From: Gyrodactylus bullatarudis
Lineage: Eukaryota > Platyhelminthes > Monogenea > Gyrodactylidea > Gyrodactylidae
Assembly (NCBI GenBank): GCA_012064415.1
Contig: SSNU01000012.1
Coordinates: 1-64,000, forward strand
Length of the DNA stretch: 64,000 nucleotides
Direction: 5' to 3'
The notes beneath the pieces were generated by a model. That model saw nothing but the letters and a program-made list of their open reading frames with translations, was not told the origin of the DNA and ran no database searches. Both the position numbers and the translations under genes were made by a program. Positions within the stretch are counted from its first letter, which is position 1, and every line of letters starts with the position of its first letter. Shown one piece after another: positions 12,801 to 23,300 of the stretch.

Positions 12801-15184
12801 TACTTTATGATTAGTCAATACAAAGTTGACTTTAAAAATAGACTCAAGATTTCATTCATTGAAAAGTTATTGTATAGATATGTTACAGTGATTCTGTAAA
12901 TTTAAACTAGGGAATCTGGAAACTCGGTATTCAGAGGCTGACAGACACCATGTGAATTGCTTAAATTTCATTAGATGAATCTTAATTTACATAATTGCAT
13001 AACTTTTCATTATTAGAGACTCTTCATATCATATCATTCGATTTTATGAGATTATATATCACGTTGTATTAAATAAGTATTATTTTTAAAACACAACTAT
13101 AGAATGAGTCAAGGATATTCATTCTTTTTTTATCAATTATTTTAGGTACTTAATTTAATTTTTAGAAGGGTTTTGATGACTAGGGATAAATGCTAATCTT
13201 ATTAGATGCGAGTTTTATAAATATAACATTAACCAACTTTTAATATAGATTTTATCTATTTTACAAATTCACCATAACAGTTTTATTAATAATAATACAA
13301 AATCATCTTGACCATTTACTCAATCAGAAGAAGATTTAACTATGGGTTTAAAATTATCTTCTGGTAAAAATTTTCTGATGAAAAAGACTATTTTTGACCT
13401 AGAAATCTTTTCAATGAATTTTACTACAAAAAAACTAAAACTAAAATTCATTAAAAAGTTTTCGAGTCATTTTGAAATTGATATGAAATATAGTGAATTT
13501 AAAAATTTCTTTAATAACTTTCTGGGATTTCTTATGAATCAGAAAATTTTGAATATTTTTTTTAATTATCAAAAATAACCTCATTAGCAAATATCAGAAT
13601 ATTTGTGGGGGAAAATTAATATTTTATTCCAATAATGTAACTCGAAATAAAATGAACTCTTTAGAATTTTATTCCTGATAATAACTAATGTATATTTTAA
13701 AAATCAATAAAATTCAAAGTCTTACATCTTTCCATCATAAATTTTCTTCCCAATAAATTTCATCACATGAGAAAGTAATTATTTCGGCTAATTTATATAG
13801 GAGAGAGTCAAAATTTTGAAAATTCTTTTCAGCCTTAATCTAATTCCGAAGATTATCAAAAAATAAGCGACTTAGTTCTCATGTACAAAATCTCAATTGA
13901 AAATGACATTTTTTTACTGGCCCTAAGATTTTTCAATAATTCTTGCAATAATTCAAATAAAAATAAATTTTTCTCGGTTTGAAAATAAATACATTTAATT
14001 TAGACATGGTTGTGAAAAAATAAAATTTTGTATTACCTTAATATGTATTTTATTGCTAATTAATCCAAATTTTTGGGAGAAGAGAAAAATCAAAAAATAT
14101 CTCAATTTTTAAAAAGAACTATGAAATCCTCATATGAAAAAAATCAATCAAGTAAAGATGAGACAGAACAAGAGAGACGGAAAAATAGATGTGGAGGAAA
14201 AAAATTAAGACTAGACACTGTGTATCGATTTTTTCTTGTTATTCTTGTTCTTATATTGTGATAATATATTAGCCAAACTAACTGATATATTTAAAATATA
14301 TATATATATAATTCACATACAAAAATAGGAATCGGACAAGTACTCACATCATAGATGTAAAATTTTTCTGATTAGATAATCCAGATGAGGTACCATCCAC
14401 GTCATTATTGCGAGTTCGATTTGTCTGAGATGATCCTAAGAAGAATAAAATATGTATTTTGTTTTACAAAATTAATTAGATTTTCTTCTTAATTCTCACT
14501 TCGTCTGAATTGGTCTAGAAAAAATTTAAAATTAATTAAAGGAGTGTATTCTTTAAGAATAAATTTGCTCACTCAGGGGTAAATGTGCACCGGTTATTTG
14601 TTGGAAAAAATTTGCTAGATTACTGATTATATTTTGTGCAGGGCTGATATTTCTTAATTCATTTAGATTATTGTGACACCTGTGAGATATTACATCAGTA
14701 ACAGGCTCGGAGCATTTAGTACAAAATGCTTTTTCCTGACATATTCGACATGAAAAAACCGGACATAATTTGGTATTTTCTACTAAAATTCCAAAGCCAC
14801 ATCCGTAAGGACACCAGTGAATTTGTTTTGAATGTATCAAGTATTGGTCTAAAAGAAATTTATCGTATCTATCAAAGTTTTGAGAAAAACGCTCGTCATT
14901 ATCATTTAAATCTTTTCCTCTGAATATACAAGATATATCTTCATAAGTTAGGCGCTCTGAGCATGCAATACACGACATGTTGGCCATTTGAAAATTTTCC
15001 ACTTTAGTGGATAAATATTCCCGCCAACAATCCAAGCAAGCTTCATGATGACAAGTTGAGATAAAGAAGCTATTCTTCTTCTCACAGCAACAAACTTGAC
15101 ATTCCCGAATAATTTTAAGTGTTAATTCAGTATCTTTTTCTTGAATATCTGGTTCAGAAGAAGCAACTTCATTATTTAGGGATT
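873..15184 (-). CDS. RNF19: RNF19-like RBR E3 ubiquitin ligase with two membrane segments (first exon not found)
   Basis: RING-between-RING ligases take ubiquitin from an E2 onto a RING2 cysteine and pass it to the substrate; RNF19 members are membrane-anchored. Exons in transcript order: 15184-14573, 14435-14348, 8433-8252, 7689-7447, 6926-6785, 4586-4424, 1322-873. All phases match, giving 626 codons including the stop. Exon 1 holds RING1 (CQVCC, then [10 protein letters not shown]) and the IBR ([24 protein letters not shown]). Exon 5 is RING2 (QCPRC, catalytic Cys in [20 protein letters not shown]). Exon 6 has the family signature [13 protein letters not shown] and membrane segment 1; exon 7 has segment 2 and an acidic tail. 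The IBR-RING2 linker is about 200 residues, against about 40 in human RNF19A. No start codon was found: the acceptor at 15185-15186 implies an upstream exon, perhaps in 15185-15655. AATAAA overlaps the stop (minus strand 873-868). Confidence 0.88.
1419..2074. mobile_element. Nested MITE with 9-bp target-site duplication
   Basis: Starts GGGATATTGACAAAAA and ends with its reverse complement. It is flanked on both sides by TTTATTAAA (1410-1418 and 2075-2083). Deleting the element plus one TTTATTAAA restores perfect continuity of the left arm of the surrounding MULE, which confirms the boundaries. Subterminal inverted repeats (about 1718-1800 against 1975-2065) extend the pairing. A 9-bp duplication fits the MULE superfamily. 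No transposase is present. Confidence 0.85.
1535..1687 (+). repeat. 51-bp minisatellite, three units
   Basis: Three diverged head-to-tail units of 51 bp inside the nested MITE. Each reads roughly atgtat...ttttcaaaacataaataggt. The period is visible in translation as three 17-residue blocks ([34 protein letters not shown] and a third). A partial unit precedes them from 1490. Apparent open frames on both strands here are a by-product of the repeat, not genes. Confidence 0.7.
2225..2663 (+). pseudogene. MULE transposase N-terminal fragment, frameshifted
   Basis: The first frame (2225-2512) carries a zinc-binding DNA-binding domain of the type at the N-terminus of MULE transposases: [15 protein letters not shown] followed by FIDHTC. 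At about 2508, in a run of seven A residues, the frame shifts by one. The following frame continues the family pattern ([20 protein letters not shown], then [13 protein letters not shown]) before stopping at 2661-2663. The catalytic DDE region is absent. It lies between the inverted repeats of its element. Confidence 0.7.
3003..3179. mobile_element. piggyBac-like TTAA-bounded MITE
   Basis: Bounded by TTAA at 3003-3006 and 3176-3179, with inverted ends TTAATCCTTTCGGTG and GTACGGAAAGAGTTAA. A second copy of its right half is at 56979-57122, ending CACCGAAAGGGTTAA. TTAA flanks are the hallmark of piggyBac-type insertion. No coding sequence. Confidence 0.6.
3461..4249. mobile_element. Fold-back pair of GIY-YIG element fragments
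   Basis: Two inverted copies of one sequence meet around a spacer of about 55 bp (3897-3951). Left copy 3461-3896, right copy 3952-4249. The right copy lacks the segment equivalent to about 3640-3785. The arms are otherwise near-identical, so the event looks recent. Both carry parts of a GIY-YIG nuclease frame. Located in the last intron of the RNF19-like gene. Confidence 0.7.
3539..3905 (-). pseudogene. GIY-YIG nuclease C-terminal fragment with PIP-box-like tail
   Basis: Reading on the minus strand from about 3905: [19 protein letters not shown], the second half of a GIY-YIG motif with its arginine helix, then an in-frame stop. A second segment follows ([20 protein letters not shown]), which is how GIY-YIG domains of mobile elements usually end. 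The tail is proline- and lysine-rich (PRPTL repeated, KKRKR) and ends [11 protein letters not shown] at 3539. That ending fits the PCNA-interacting consensus Q-x-x-I-x-x-F-F. The interrupted frame marks it as a relic. Element class unknown. Confidence 0.55.
4918..4984. mobile_element. 67-bp TTAA-bounded mini-element
   Basis: TTAA followed by CCCTCGCCCTGGATAT; the other end is ATATCCTGCGCGAGGG followed by TTAA. Only about 25 bp lie between the inverted repeats. A matching left end (TTAACCCTCGCCCTG) is at 59244. This appears to be a minimal piggyBac-type MITE. Located in the 4587-6784 intron. Confidence 0.65.
6100..6515. mobile_element. Fold-back element, copy A
   Basis: The left end reads CCTAATTGACATGAAGATGA and the right end is its near reverse complement, finishing CAACTAGCTTTAG. 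The inner arms also pair over about 90 bp (the strings around actcaggaaagtcagg and cctgactttcctgag). Related copies are at 24061-24495 and 62321-62814. No coding sequence. Confidence 0.7.
8434..14347. other. 5.9-kb intron of the RNF19-like gene
   Basis: AT-rich, with no gene recognised. It holds a short (GT)n run near 12626, a (TA)n run near 14295 and small spurious open frames of low-complexity composition (for example 13342-13578). The gene's other long introns (1323-4423, 4587-6784, 6927-7446, 7690-8251) contain the mobile elements listed separately and nothing else I can identify. Confidence 0.6.
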
Positions 15185-15655
15185 CTAAAATACGATAATA
15201 ATGTCAAACTTGCTTCTCTTTGATCTAAAAGTATGGAATTTCATATGATTTTGAGATGATATATGGGATTGTTATAAACTGAAACCATAAAATAATCTAT
15301 GAGACATGGTTAGAGTCAGCCTTTGGTCACATAATAATTTTATGGAGGTTTTAATTTAAAACTGTGTCGAAATGTTCATCTCGTTTAAGTGTTTTAGAAT
15401 TTTCATTTTAGAGATCTTCTAATGAATCATAAATTCAAAAATTTAATAAATTATTAAATAATTGAATTTTTTTCTTTAAAACTTTCAAGTTAAAAGTTCT
15501 GATAAACCTAGTTATTGAATGCAAATATTCATTGATTATTGTTGGTTGTTCATTAAAATTATTTCATTCCAAAATATTAATACTTTTAGGAGTTTCGATT
15601 TAATAAAAATGAGAAAATAATAGTTACTGATTTCAATACTGATAAAATATTGGTC
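15185..15655. promoter_or_regulatory. Shared 5' region between the RNF19-like gene and REV1
   Basis: About 470 bp between the first recognised RNF19-like exon (minus) and the REV1 start (plus). It should hold the missing first exon of the ligase and possibly a bidirectional promoter. I could not find a convincing ATG with a phase-compatible donor on the minus strand here. Confidence 0.35.
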
Positions 15656-16959
15656 ATGACACATTGGGAAGGACAGGTAAATATTTCTATAATGATTTTA
15701 GGGTGGATATTTAGCAGCAAAGCATAAAAAATTAGAAAAACAACTAGCTAAGGATAATGGTAAAAAATCAGATTTGTTTCGAAATTTGGTTTTTTGGATC
15801 AATGGATACACTGAACCCTCGGCTGAAGATTTAAAAGTCATGATTGTCGAGAATGGCGGTAAAGTTTCACATACTCTATCACCAAAAACCACCCATATAA
15901 TTGCTCAAAACTTACCCAAATGTAAAAATTTTTTGACAAAAAAGAAGAGGATTGTTCTGCCTAGTTGGGTTGTGGACTCAATTTCTAACCAAAAGATTTT
16001 AGGCCTGAATAATCACATATTTTTGGGAACTACTAATAATGTTTTAGCCAAACCGATTCCAGTTTGCCAAAAAGATTCTAAAGATTCTACCATTATTTCC
16101 TTCACAATTGATTATGGAGTCAATGTACAATCAGACGAAGATTTGAAATGTTTAATAACAACTTTAACGTCTGAAATTTTAGATCGAGCTAGAACCATGA
16201 ATGTTGCATCTTATGAATTCGTTACAGTAAAGATGAAATTTCAGAATGAGAGTAAATCTACTGCTATATAACTTTATTTTGCAGGAACAAAGAGAATCAT
16301 AAGAGAAAAAGAGGTGAGAAAAGCTTTGGATGATGATTTTCGATTCGAGAATAATGCATTTGCAGACCAAATACAGGATATTTTAATATCTGCTACTGAG
16401 AGTCTTAATTTCTTGAAAGGAATTTCAGTAATCCTGTCAGAAATTCGAATAAATAATATTCAAGAAGATACTCATTTACAGTCTACTTCGACACCTAAAA
16501 GGCCAAAGAATTTGACTTTAAAACTGAATGAATCTCTCGAAAAATTTGAGGAAAATTTTGATGAATTTCCACCCAGTAGCTGTTCATTATCCCCTACTGA
16601 AGGTGATATATTTGAAGGAGTTTCCGAGAAAGAATTTGATCAGTATTTAAACGATTGGTTTGAAAATAATCAATTTGGTAAGTGTAGTTTCTTATTGTTC
16701 AAAAGGTCCTAAGAAGCAAGAGATTATTAATGTTACACTTCATCTACTGAAAAAATTACCAGATAATTTGAAGCAAGTTCAGAATCATCTATCTACAATA
16801 AAGAAATTCGGTAGTGAAATTTGCGGCTACAAAGAAACATCGGCCAGTAAAGCATTTAAAAGAATCGAATTCAAGAATGCTTCCGATTTGATTCACCAAA
16901 CAATCAATCTTGGATTGAGCTCGCTATATTCTAAAAATGCGTCTATTTTTATAAAATGA
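15656..16959 (+). CDS. REV1: REV1 homologue lacking the polymerase catalytic core
   Basis: REV1 is a Y-family dCMP transferase and scaffold for translesion synthesis. Exons: 15656-15676, 15702-16251, 16285-16677, 16706-16959 (405 residues; human REV1 is about 1,250). The N-terminus has the family signature WEGQGGYLAAKHKKL and a BRCT domain (INGYTEPSAEDL, SPKTTHIIAQNLP, LPSWVVDSI). It then runs straight, within one exon, into a little-finger domain (SFTIDYGVNV, VTVKMKF, then LNFLKGISVILSEIRI over the next junction). The C-terminal part (FDQYLNDWF, LLKKLPDNLKQVQNHLSTI, ending NASDLIHQTINLGLSSLY) resembles the helical REV7/polymerase-binding domain. Fingers, palm and the metal-binding acidic residues are absent, with no intron large enough to hide them. 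The three introns are 25, 33 and 28 nt. Any surviving role would be scaffolding (inference). The ATG is the first in frame after an upstream stop. Confidence 0.85.
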
Positions 16960-17132
16960 TATTAGCAGAACTTATGCCTGATAAGAGAAATTTGTACATT
17001 GTACATAGCAAATCATAATATAATATTCCTTGCTTTATTACTGATTATTAATTAGTAATTATTATTAGTAATAACTAAATTACTACACTAGTACATATCC
17101 ATATGAATCTAATTCGATGGAGATTATCTTCT

Positions 17133-17345
17133 CACACCTAGTGGTTGAAAGCGTTACCTCACAACGTTGAAGACCCGGATCCGAATCCTGGCTATGTTGT
17201 ACCGACGAATCCCAATAAGGACAAAACGCGTCTACTTTTGCTATCGTGAGTTGAAATTCAACTGTTGAACATTATTTGACTCTTTTATGGAATTGATGCT
17301 TGCTTATCCCAATTCTGAAATTATTGCTATTTTCTTACCCCCCCC
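17133..17345 (+). repeat. tRNA-derived SINE-like element or tRNA pseudogene
   Basis: The stretch CCTAGTGGTTGAAAGCG resembles an internal A box plus D arm. About 35 bp downstream, GGATCCGAATCC is one mismatch from the B-box consensus GGTTCGAATCC. The anticodon arm is degenerate (CGTT...AACG) and no clean acceptor stem closes, so it is not a functional tRNA. The following 150 bp may be the SINE body; the right boundary is a guess, set at the poly-C run. Confidence 0.5.
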
Positions 17346-17761
17346 CCTAAATATAAAATATCAGTTGAAGCAGGTGTGAATGAAAAAGACTAGCTTACCG
17401 GCAAAAGAGTGACGTTATGTTGATTAGAAACTAACCTTTGAATTGATAGACATAAAAAGTGAGCTTCATTGGAATTTCTCGACAATAATTCTTAGACTAT
17501 CGTAAAGGCTCAAATTGATTTTATTGGCATAATTCAAAAGATCATAGCGTTGCTTATCAAATGTTGAGTTTAAACTTATATTCAAATACCTCTTAGACGT
17601 GCTTTATACGTAGAATCTTGATTCTCAATTGAATTTTTAAAGACTAGACTATTTGAAAGGCCTTTCAAATCTGAATTAAAGTCTTTTGTACGATTGGATT
17701 ACTCAAAGGCCCTTGATTCACACTATGAATTAACAATCAGAACATTTTGCACATGAAAATT

Positions 17762-18644
17762 AAATTTATTCATTGAATTTCGAATATCAAAGCAAATATC
17801 TAAAAGTAAAAGTGAATCTTTTATCTAGGTCGATGTCGAAATATTTGACAATGATGCAAATACTGATACACTGAAGTAACGTCATAAGAGAGAGCTCCAG
17901 AAGATACCGAAAGCACCGAGTCGTTCCTACTGAAGGTGGATCTTGTTCTATTGAATGCGAGAGTTATGATCCTGGAAGAGTACCATTCTTTAGCCCGTTA
18001 TGACTGCTACAGCTATGGATCAATATGACTCATTTTTGTACTATAAGGGTTATCCGAATGATCATTTCTCATGAAATTTGACGAATGACGTTTCACTTAT
18101 ATAAATTTCTGATGCAAGAACATAGAGAGATCTAAGTTTTTAATTTCAACTTTTAAACTGGATACACGTTTACCTGAAAATGAAAAGTCAACTGATTATA
18201 AGGAAACCTTAAGAATATTGTATTCTACATTATATCAGGAATGATCTGATATAAATATTCGTATTACATAATGTTAAGTCAGGATCAGAACATGTTGCAT
18301 ATAAAAAATAAAATTTATTCATTGAATTTCGAATATCTCAACCAGTCAGAAGTGTATGTGAATCTTTTATCCAGGTTGATATCGAAATATTTGACAATAA
18401 CACATTTCAAACCAATTATCATTTTTGAGGAAAAACAAAAAAATCATTCTAACTCCTCTGCATATTCTTGAGAAAACTTACCAGGAATTTCTGTAAAGCT
18501 ATGCATACAACGAGTATAGTCAGAGCGTTGGTTCTTATGACAGATAAATTTATTCATTGAATTTCGAATATCTCAACCAGTCAGAAGTGTATGTGAATCT
18601 TTTATCCAGGTTGATATCGAAATATTTGACAATGACGCATTTCT
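17762..18644 (+). repeat. Three direct copies of a ~99-bp repeat
   Basis: Copies at 17762-17860, 18309-18407 and 18545-18644 share ATTTATTCATTGAATTTCGA at the start and ATCGAAATATTTGACAAT near the end. Copies 2 and 3 are nearly identical; copy 1 is more diverged. Copies 1 and 2 also share upstream flank (cagaacat/tttgca). Overlapping this set, a 38-bp sequence beginning CTATAAGGGTTATCCGAATG occurs at 18039-18076 and 18823-18861. Confidence 0.75.
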
Positions 18645-20330
18645 GTGTACTCTTCTTTCTGAATGAATGTTTCAGCATTCTTATAATTATCTGGCTGATC
18701 ATCTATCCAACTAACAACATTCGGTATTTCTATTACTCTCCTCTTCACAATGTCCCAGTAGTATTTTCTCCTGTCAGACCAGTTGAAATTTATATGGGAT
18801 ATAGTTGCGACCCATTGTAATAGTACTATAAGGGTTATCCGAATGATCATTTCTCATGAAAATGGTTTACAATAATAACTCTACTATGAGTTCTATTCAT
18901 ACAATCCCATATCATCCATATCTTGAGAAGAAGTTGTTTATGTACATAGTATGTCGTAACTAAGCGACTGTACATTTTTATTCAGAATTTTACAAGAGCT
19001 TTCATTCAAGATATATCTAGGATATATTTGTTAGCGTTAATCTTGTTTGTCTCGATAAAATATTTTAAATAATAATAATAATAATATAGAATTTTAGCTG
19101 AATAGCTCGTAAAACTTGTTACCAGGCTTCAAGAATAATAAGTTTGATATCGAAATATGAATTTTGGCATACTATCAGAAAAGGTCCAGATGGCTTTAAA
19201 TGGTAAAAAATAGTCCTTCAAATATTCCTCATTTAAAGAATAGACGTGAATCAACAAATGAAAATACGTGATAAGAAGAAATTTATAGTAAGATCACTAA
19301 CTAGTTATTCCTGAAACTGGGTAACAAATTTTACGAACTATTGAGATAAAATCCTTACGTAAAATTAATACTGTTGGCTGAATTTCAACACTTGATAAGT
19401 CTTATTCTCTGGAATGCATGAGTTTAGCATTGCACTGTATAAGAAGTCTCAATTTCAGACCTATACAATTGGATTGTTTGATGAAAAATCTTCATAGCCT
19501 TAACCGAGTAACAAGTTTAACAAACCAATCCGGTAGTCTTAAGACTATCAAGAGTAACAAGATTAACGGTAACATATATATGGGACATCCCAGAAACATG
19601 TAGATTCAATAATCTGTTCAGAGAATAATGAGGTTTCTCCATGAATCAGACATTTCGAGACTCGAGAAGGTTTTTAATTCTCATTGATTTTTTCTCAAAA
19701 CTATCCCCCAAATTGCCTCGCTTTACCTACAGAAATTTCTGATTCTACAAGAATGAAAATTTCTTTTATTCCAAACGATACATTCTTGGATTTTATGAGC
19801 TATATTTAATTCTATCCACACTTAGATTTTTGATGTTATTCAGAGAACATGTATAAGGCGTTTAACGTTTTATTTCGATAGATATCCACTTGAATTCTAA
19901 ATCCTCTAAATGAGTCTCTCATTTGAAACTGTAAATTTATAGTATTCTGAAGATAATCTTTGATAATTTTCGATCATGCTTTTATTTTCTAATAGGTTTA
20001 GAATAGGTTTAATATTGTAAGATATCCTCTTCTACTAGGGAGGGAACGATTGGCTCATTCTAATTGGTCAGTAGTAATTTGTCATGGAACACATGTATCA
20101 CCTCTCCTCCCCAAAACTTCATATAACCAGAGGAAATCTGGAAATATTTTCCAGGAAAAGTGCTCTGCTAAAAAAGAGGAATATCATTCTTATTTCTGCT
20201 ACTACTTTTGTTATAATAACGACAAGAAATGGTAAGTCATCTCGAAAAGGTGTTATTGGTAACAGACGCAATAAAAATGTTGTATAAAATTCATTTCTTC
20301 AATCCTCCGAATTAGGCTGACATTTCCAAG

Positions 20331-23300
20331 ATGGATTTCGATGGTGAGTAAATTTCAAATTTTTACATTTTCCACTTTTAACTTTTATCTATGGTTCAAA
20401 TTTTGAATTTTTTAGAATACAACTCCTCTATATTTTTCATTTTCTAAAATATCTCGTTTTTCCAGAATTGGACTGATTTAGGAATTTTGCATATCAAAGT
20501 AAATTTTTTAATTCAGTAGGAATCTTAATCCTATTAAGCAAATTCTAATTGTTATGCGTAGGGCTGCAGAAAATCTTAAAGCTCAGATTTTAAAACGCAC
20601 AACAATTTACTTATTACTAGTATAGGGCTCTTCTGATAGTTTAGATTCAGATCGGTCTGAAAATATCCGGAAAGGTAACGAAAATAAAATTATCAAAACA
20701 TGTAAAAATCTTGTGAACATGACCAAAAGAGATTTGATACTTTCTTTTTTCCAAGAACCATTTCTAAGGGTACCTAGGATCTTCTCTGAACCTATTTATT
20801 GTTCTTCAAGGTTTGATAGTAATAGATCAAAGGCTGTCAATGTCAACCTAGCAGGTGGATAGCTTGCTTGGACGTTATAAAATTTAACTCTAGAAGAAGA
20901 TTTTTATCTGATTACGAATATTTAGGATTTCTATATGATAAAACAAATTCTGTTCAACTCCTTAACCCTTAAAGACCCAGAGAAATTTTTTTCAAGGTAC
21001 ATCGCTGAGATTGAAGATTTAGTTGGGTTTCTAGAATATGCTTTTTCAAAAAAAACGTTCATTATATTTTCTTGAAATTTTTATACTTTTTCAAAAACGA
21101 GTCATTTTTAAATTGACATAACTTCTCAATAAATCTTTGTAGCTTGATAAGTCATAGTTCATTCGAAAGAATATTAGTTCTACTTTTAGAAAAGTGGTCA
21201 ATAAATTCATTTTAGTTTCTTTAAAACAGAATCATGGTTTGAGAAAGTAACCTGTTCCATATATAACCCACTGGGGCTTAAAGGGTTTAATGTATTCAAC
21301 GGGCTATATAATATCATTTTAAAAACTAAGTTAAAAACGAATTTTATAACAGACAATTATAATTATTAGTTGTGCACTAACTGATAAATTTTCCTCTGAA
21401 GAAGAAGCATTTAAAAGGGATTCTATCCTTCAGTACATTAATTCAGTAATGATAAAATTACCAATAAAAATCCAGTAACTTGATACAGTATTTAGAAAAA
21501 TAAAAAATCTTTTCTTTTGACTCTATAATTATAATTATCAAAGTGCATTTAGTTTTTGAAAATGTTAGAAAAAATTCTCTCTTTCATCTCCCAGTGGGTT
21601 CTTACATAGAAGGGGGTAGTGGGATAATATAGGTGTCTCATGTCAAGAAAAAAAATGCTTCACTATATGTAGAATAATTAAGGAATAACTTTTCCATAAG
21701 TAATATGCCAGTTAAAAAGGAAGAAAAAAGAGAAATACATTCCCTTGCTAGGAATAGTGGAAGAAAAACGACAGGAAATTGCTAAGGGCACATGCAGAGA
21801 GAAAGAAAGCCTAAATCTTTTCCTTTCAATAACAACGGAAGAAAAAGAGCAACGACAAAAGTAAGGAATTTTTTAGTTTTTCTCTTGTCGTAAAGGTTAC
21901 CATTCTCTGTATATACTTTTATTGGCCTAGAGTAATGTTCAAATGTTACCGATAAGATCTTGAAAAAAAATAGAAACGAATTCTTGTGATTTAGTTATTT
22001 TATGCTATCATTGACAAGAGCTCGTAAATTAAAGATTTTCAAAATTCAAAATTTCTCCTTGGTTATTCTTACCTAGATCTGGAATAAATATTTTACTGAG
22101 AATTCAAAAAATTCAAATTATTTTCATAAATATCTACCGGAACTCAATGGCTGCAAACCTTTTTATTTTCATTTGAAAAGGCAATTGAGAATATTTTATA
22201 GATATCAAGGAAGTATTCGACTTGTTCGATTTCTGGGATGGTCGTGATGGAATGGTTGATGCCGCTAAAGTGGGTGACCTCCTTCGATGTGCTGATCACA
22301 ATCCGACTAATACAATTTGCCTCAAGCATGGAGCCTGTGAAAAGGAAGGTAATCTATTTCATAAGACCATTAAATCAATTAATAAAAGAAGACATTGGTT
22401 TCAGTTGAAATTAAAAGAAGTTTAAAGATTTGATTGATAAGAGTTCAAGTTTCTTCAACGAGAGCCGTCTTATGTTATATTTCTTCAAGTGCAAAAATAA
22501 ACAGGTGCATAAATCTTAAAAAGAAGTTATAAACTGATCAGAACATTGAAATTGATACAAAAAATATATTCAAACAACTGTATAAGATAAAAAACTCGGT
22601 CATTTTCAAGGTTTTCCTCAAGATTAGATGTAATACGATTAATTGAAGAAGGGTTGAAATATAGTTTTGAATTAGAGCAGCGAAATTAATGAGTGAATTA
22701 ACCCCTAGGTGAGAAGCAATACAAATTGGACGAATTTCTGCCCATTTACCAAGGCATCATGAAGGATATTCAGAATGGGACCCTTGCAGACTACATGGAG
22801 GCCTTCAAGACATTTGACAGAGAAGGAATGGGTTTCATTTCAATGGCTGAACTTCGCCATGTCCTCACAGGTTATGGTAAACTATCCAGCATGCTTCAAT
22901 TTTACCCTTTTAAAACCGGTGACATTTTTTTTGTAATTCTTAGGCGAGAAACTAATGGATGCCGATGTAGATGTCATTTTGAAGTTGTGTGATGTTAAAG
23001 AAGATCTTGATGGTAACGTCAAATACCAAGGTAAGTTTAATTCATTCATAAATAATAAAGCAACAAAAAATAAGACGCTATTCCCTTACTTTAGGAACCT
23101 AAAATAAGGGAATTACAAAAATTAGGACTCAATGAAAAATATAAAGGACAAATTGAAATTTTTTTCTGATAAATATAATCAAAGCGATCTATTAACAGTT
23201 TTTGAGCTTGGAATTCCGATGCGTATTTGGTAACGACTCGCATAGACTTTATGCTCCTATCCTTGGCATTTTGAGAATGAATTGGTTTTAATAAGGGCTT

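Larger units (their letters stand above)
16960..20330. other. Repeat-rich intergenic region
   Basis: No gene recognised. It contains a palindromic AT stretch near 17040-17090, a tRNA-like SINE head, a poly-C run at about 17338, three copies of a roughly 99-bp repeat and two copies of a 38-bp repeat. The small open frames (18271, 18557, 19418, 20050) mostly translate these repeats. Confidence 0.6.

Noticed and set aside
13342..13578. 78-residue open frame in the large RNF19-like intron
   Set aside because: Lys/Phe/Asn-rich low-complexity translation of AT-rich DNA, no domain or splice support.
17133..17205. Functional tRNA gene
   Set aside because: A- and B-box-like motifs are present, but no acceptor stem closes and the anticodon arm is degenerate; annotated as SINE-like.
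17700..18900. CRISPR-like array
   Set aside because: Copies are long (about 99 bp), irregularly spaced, diverged and in a eukaryotic genome; they are dispersed duplications.
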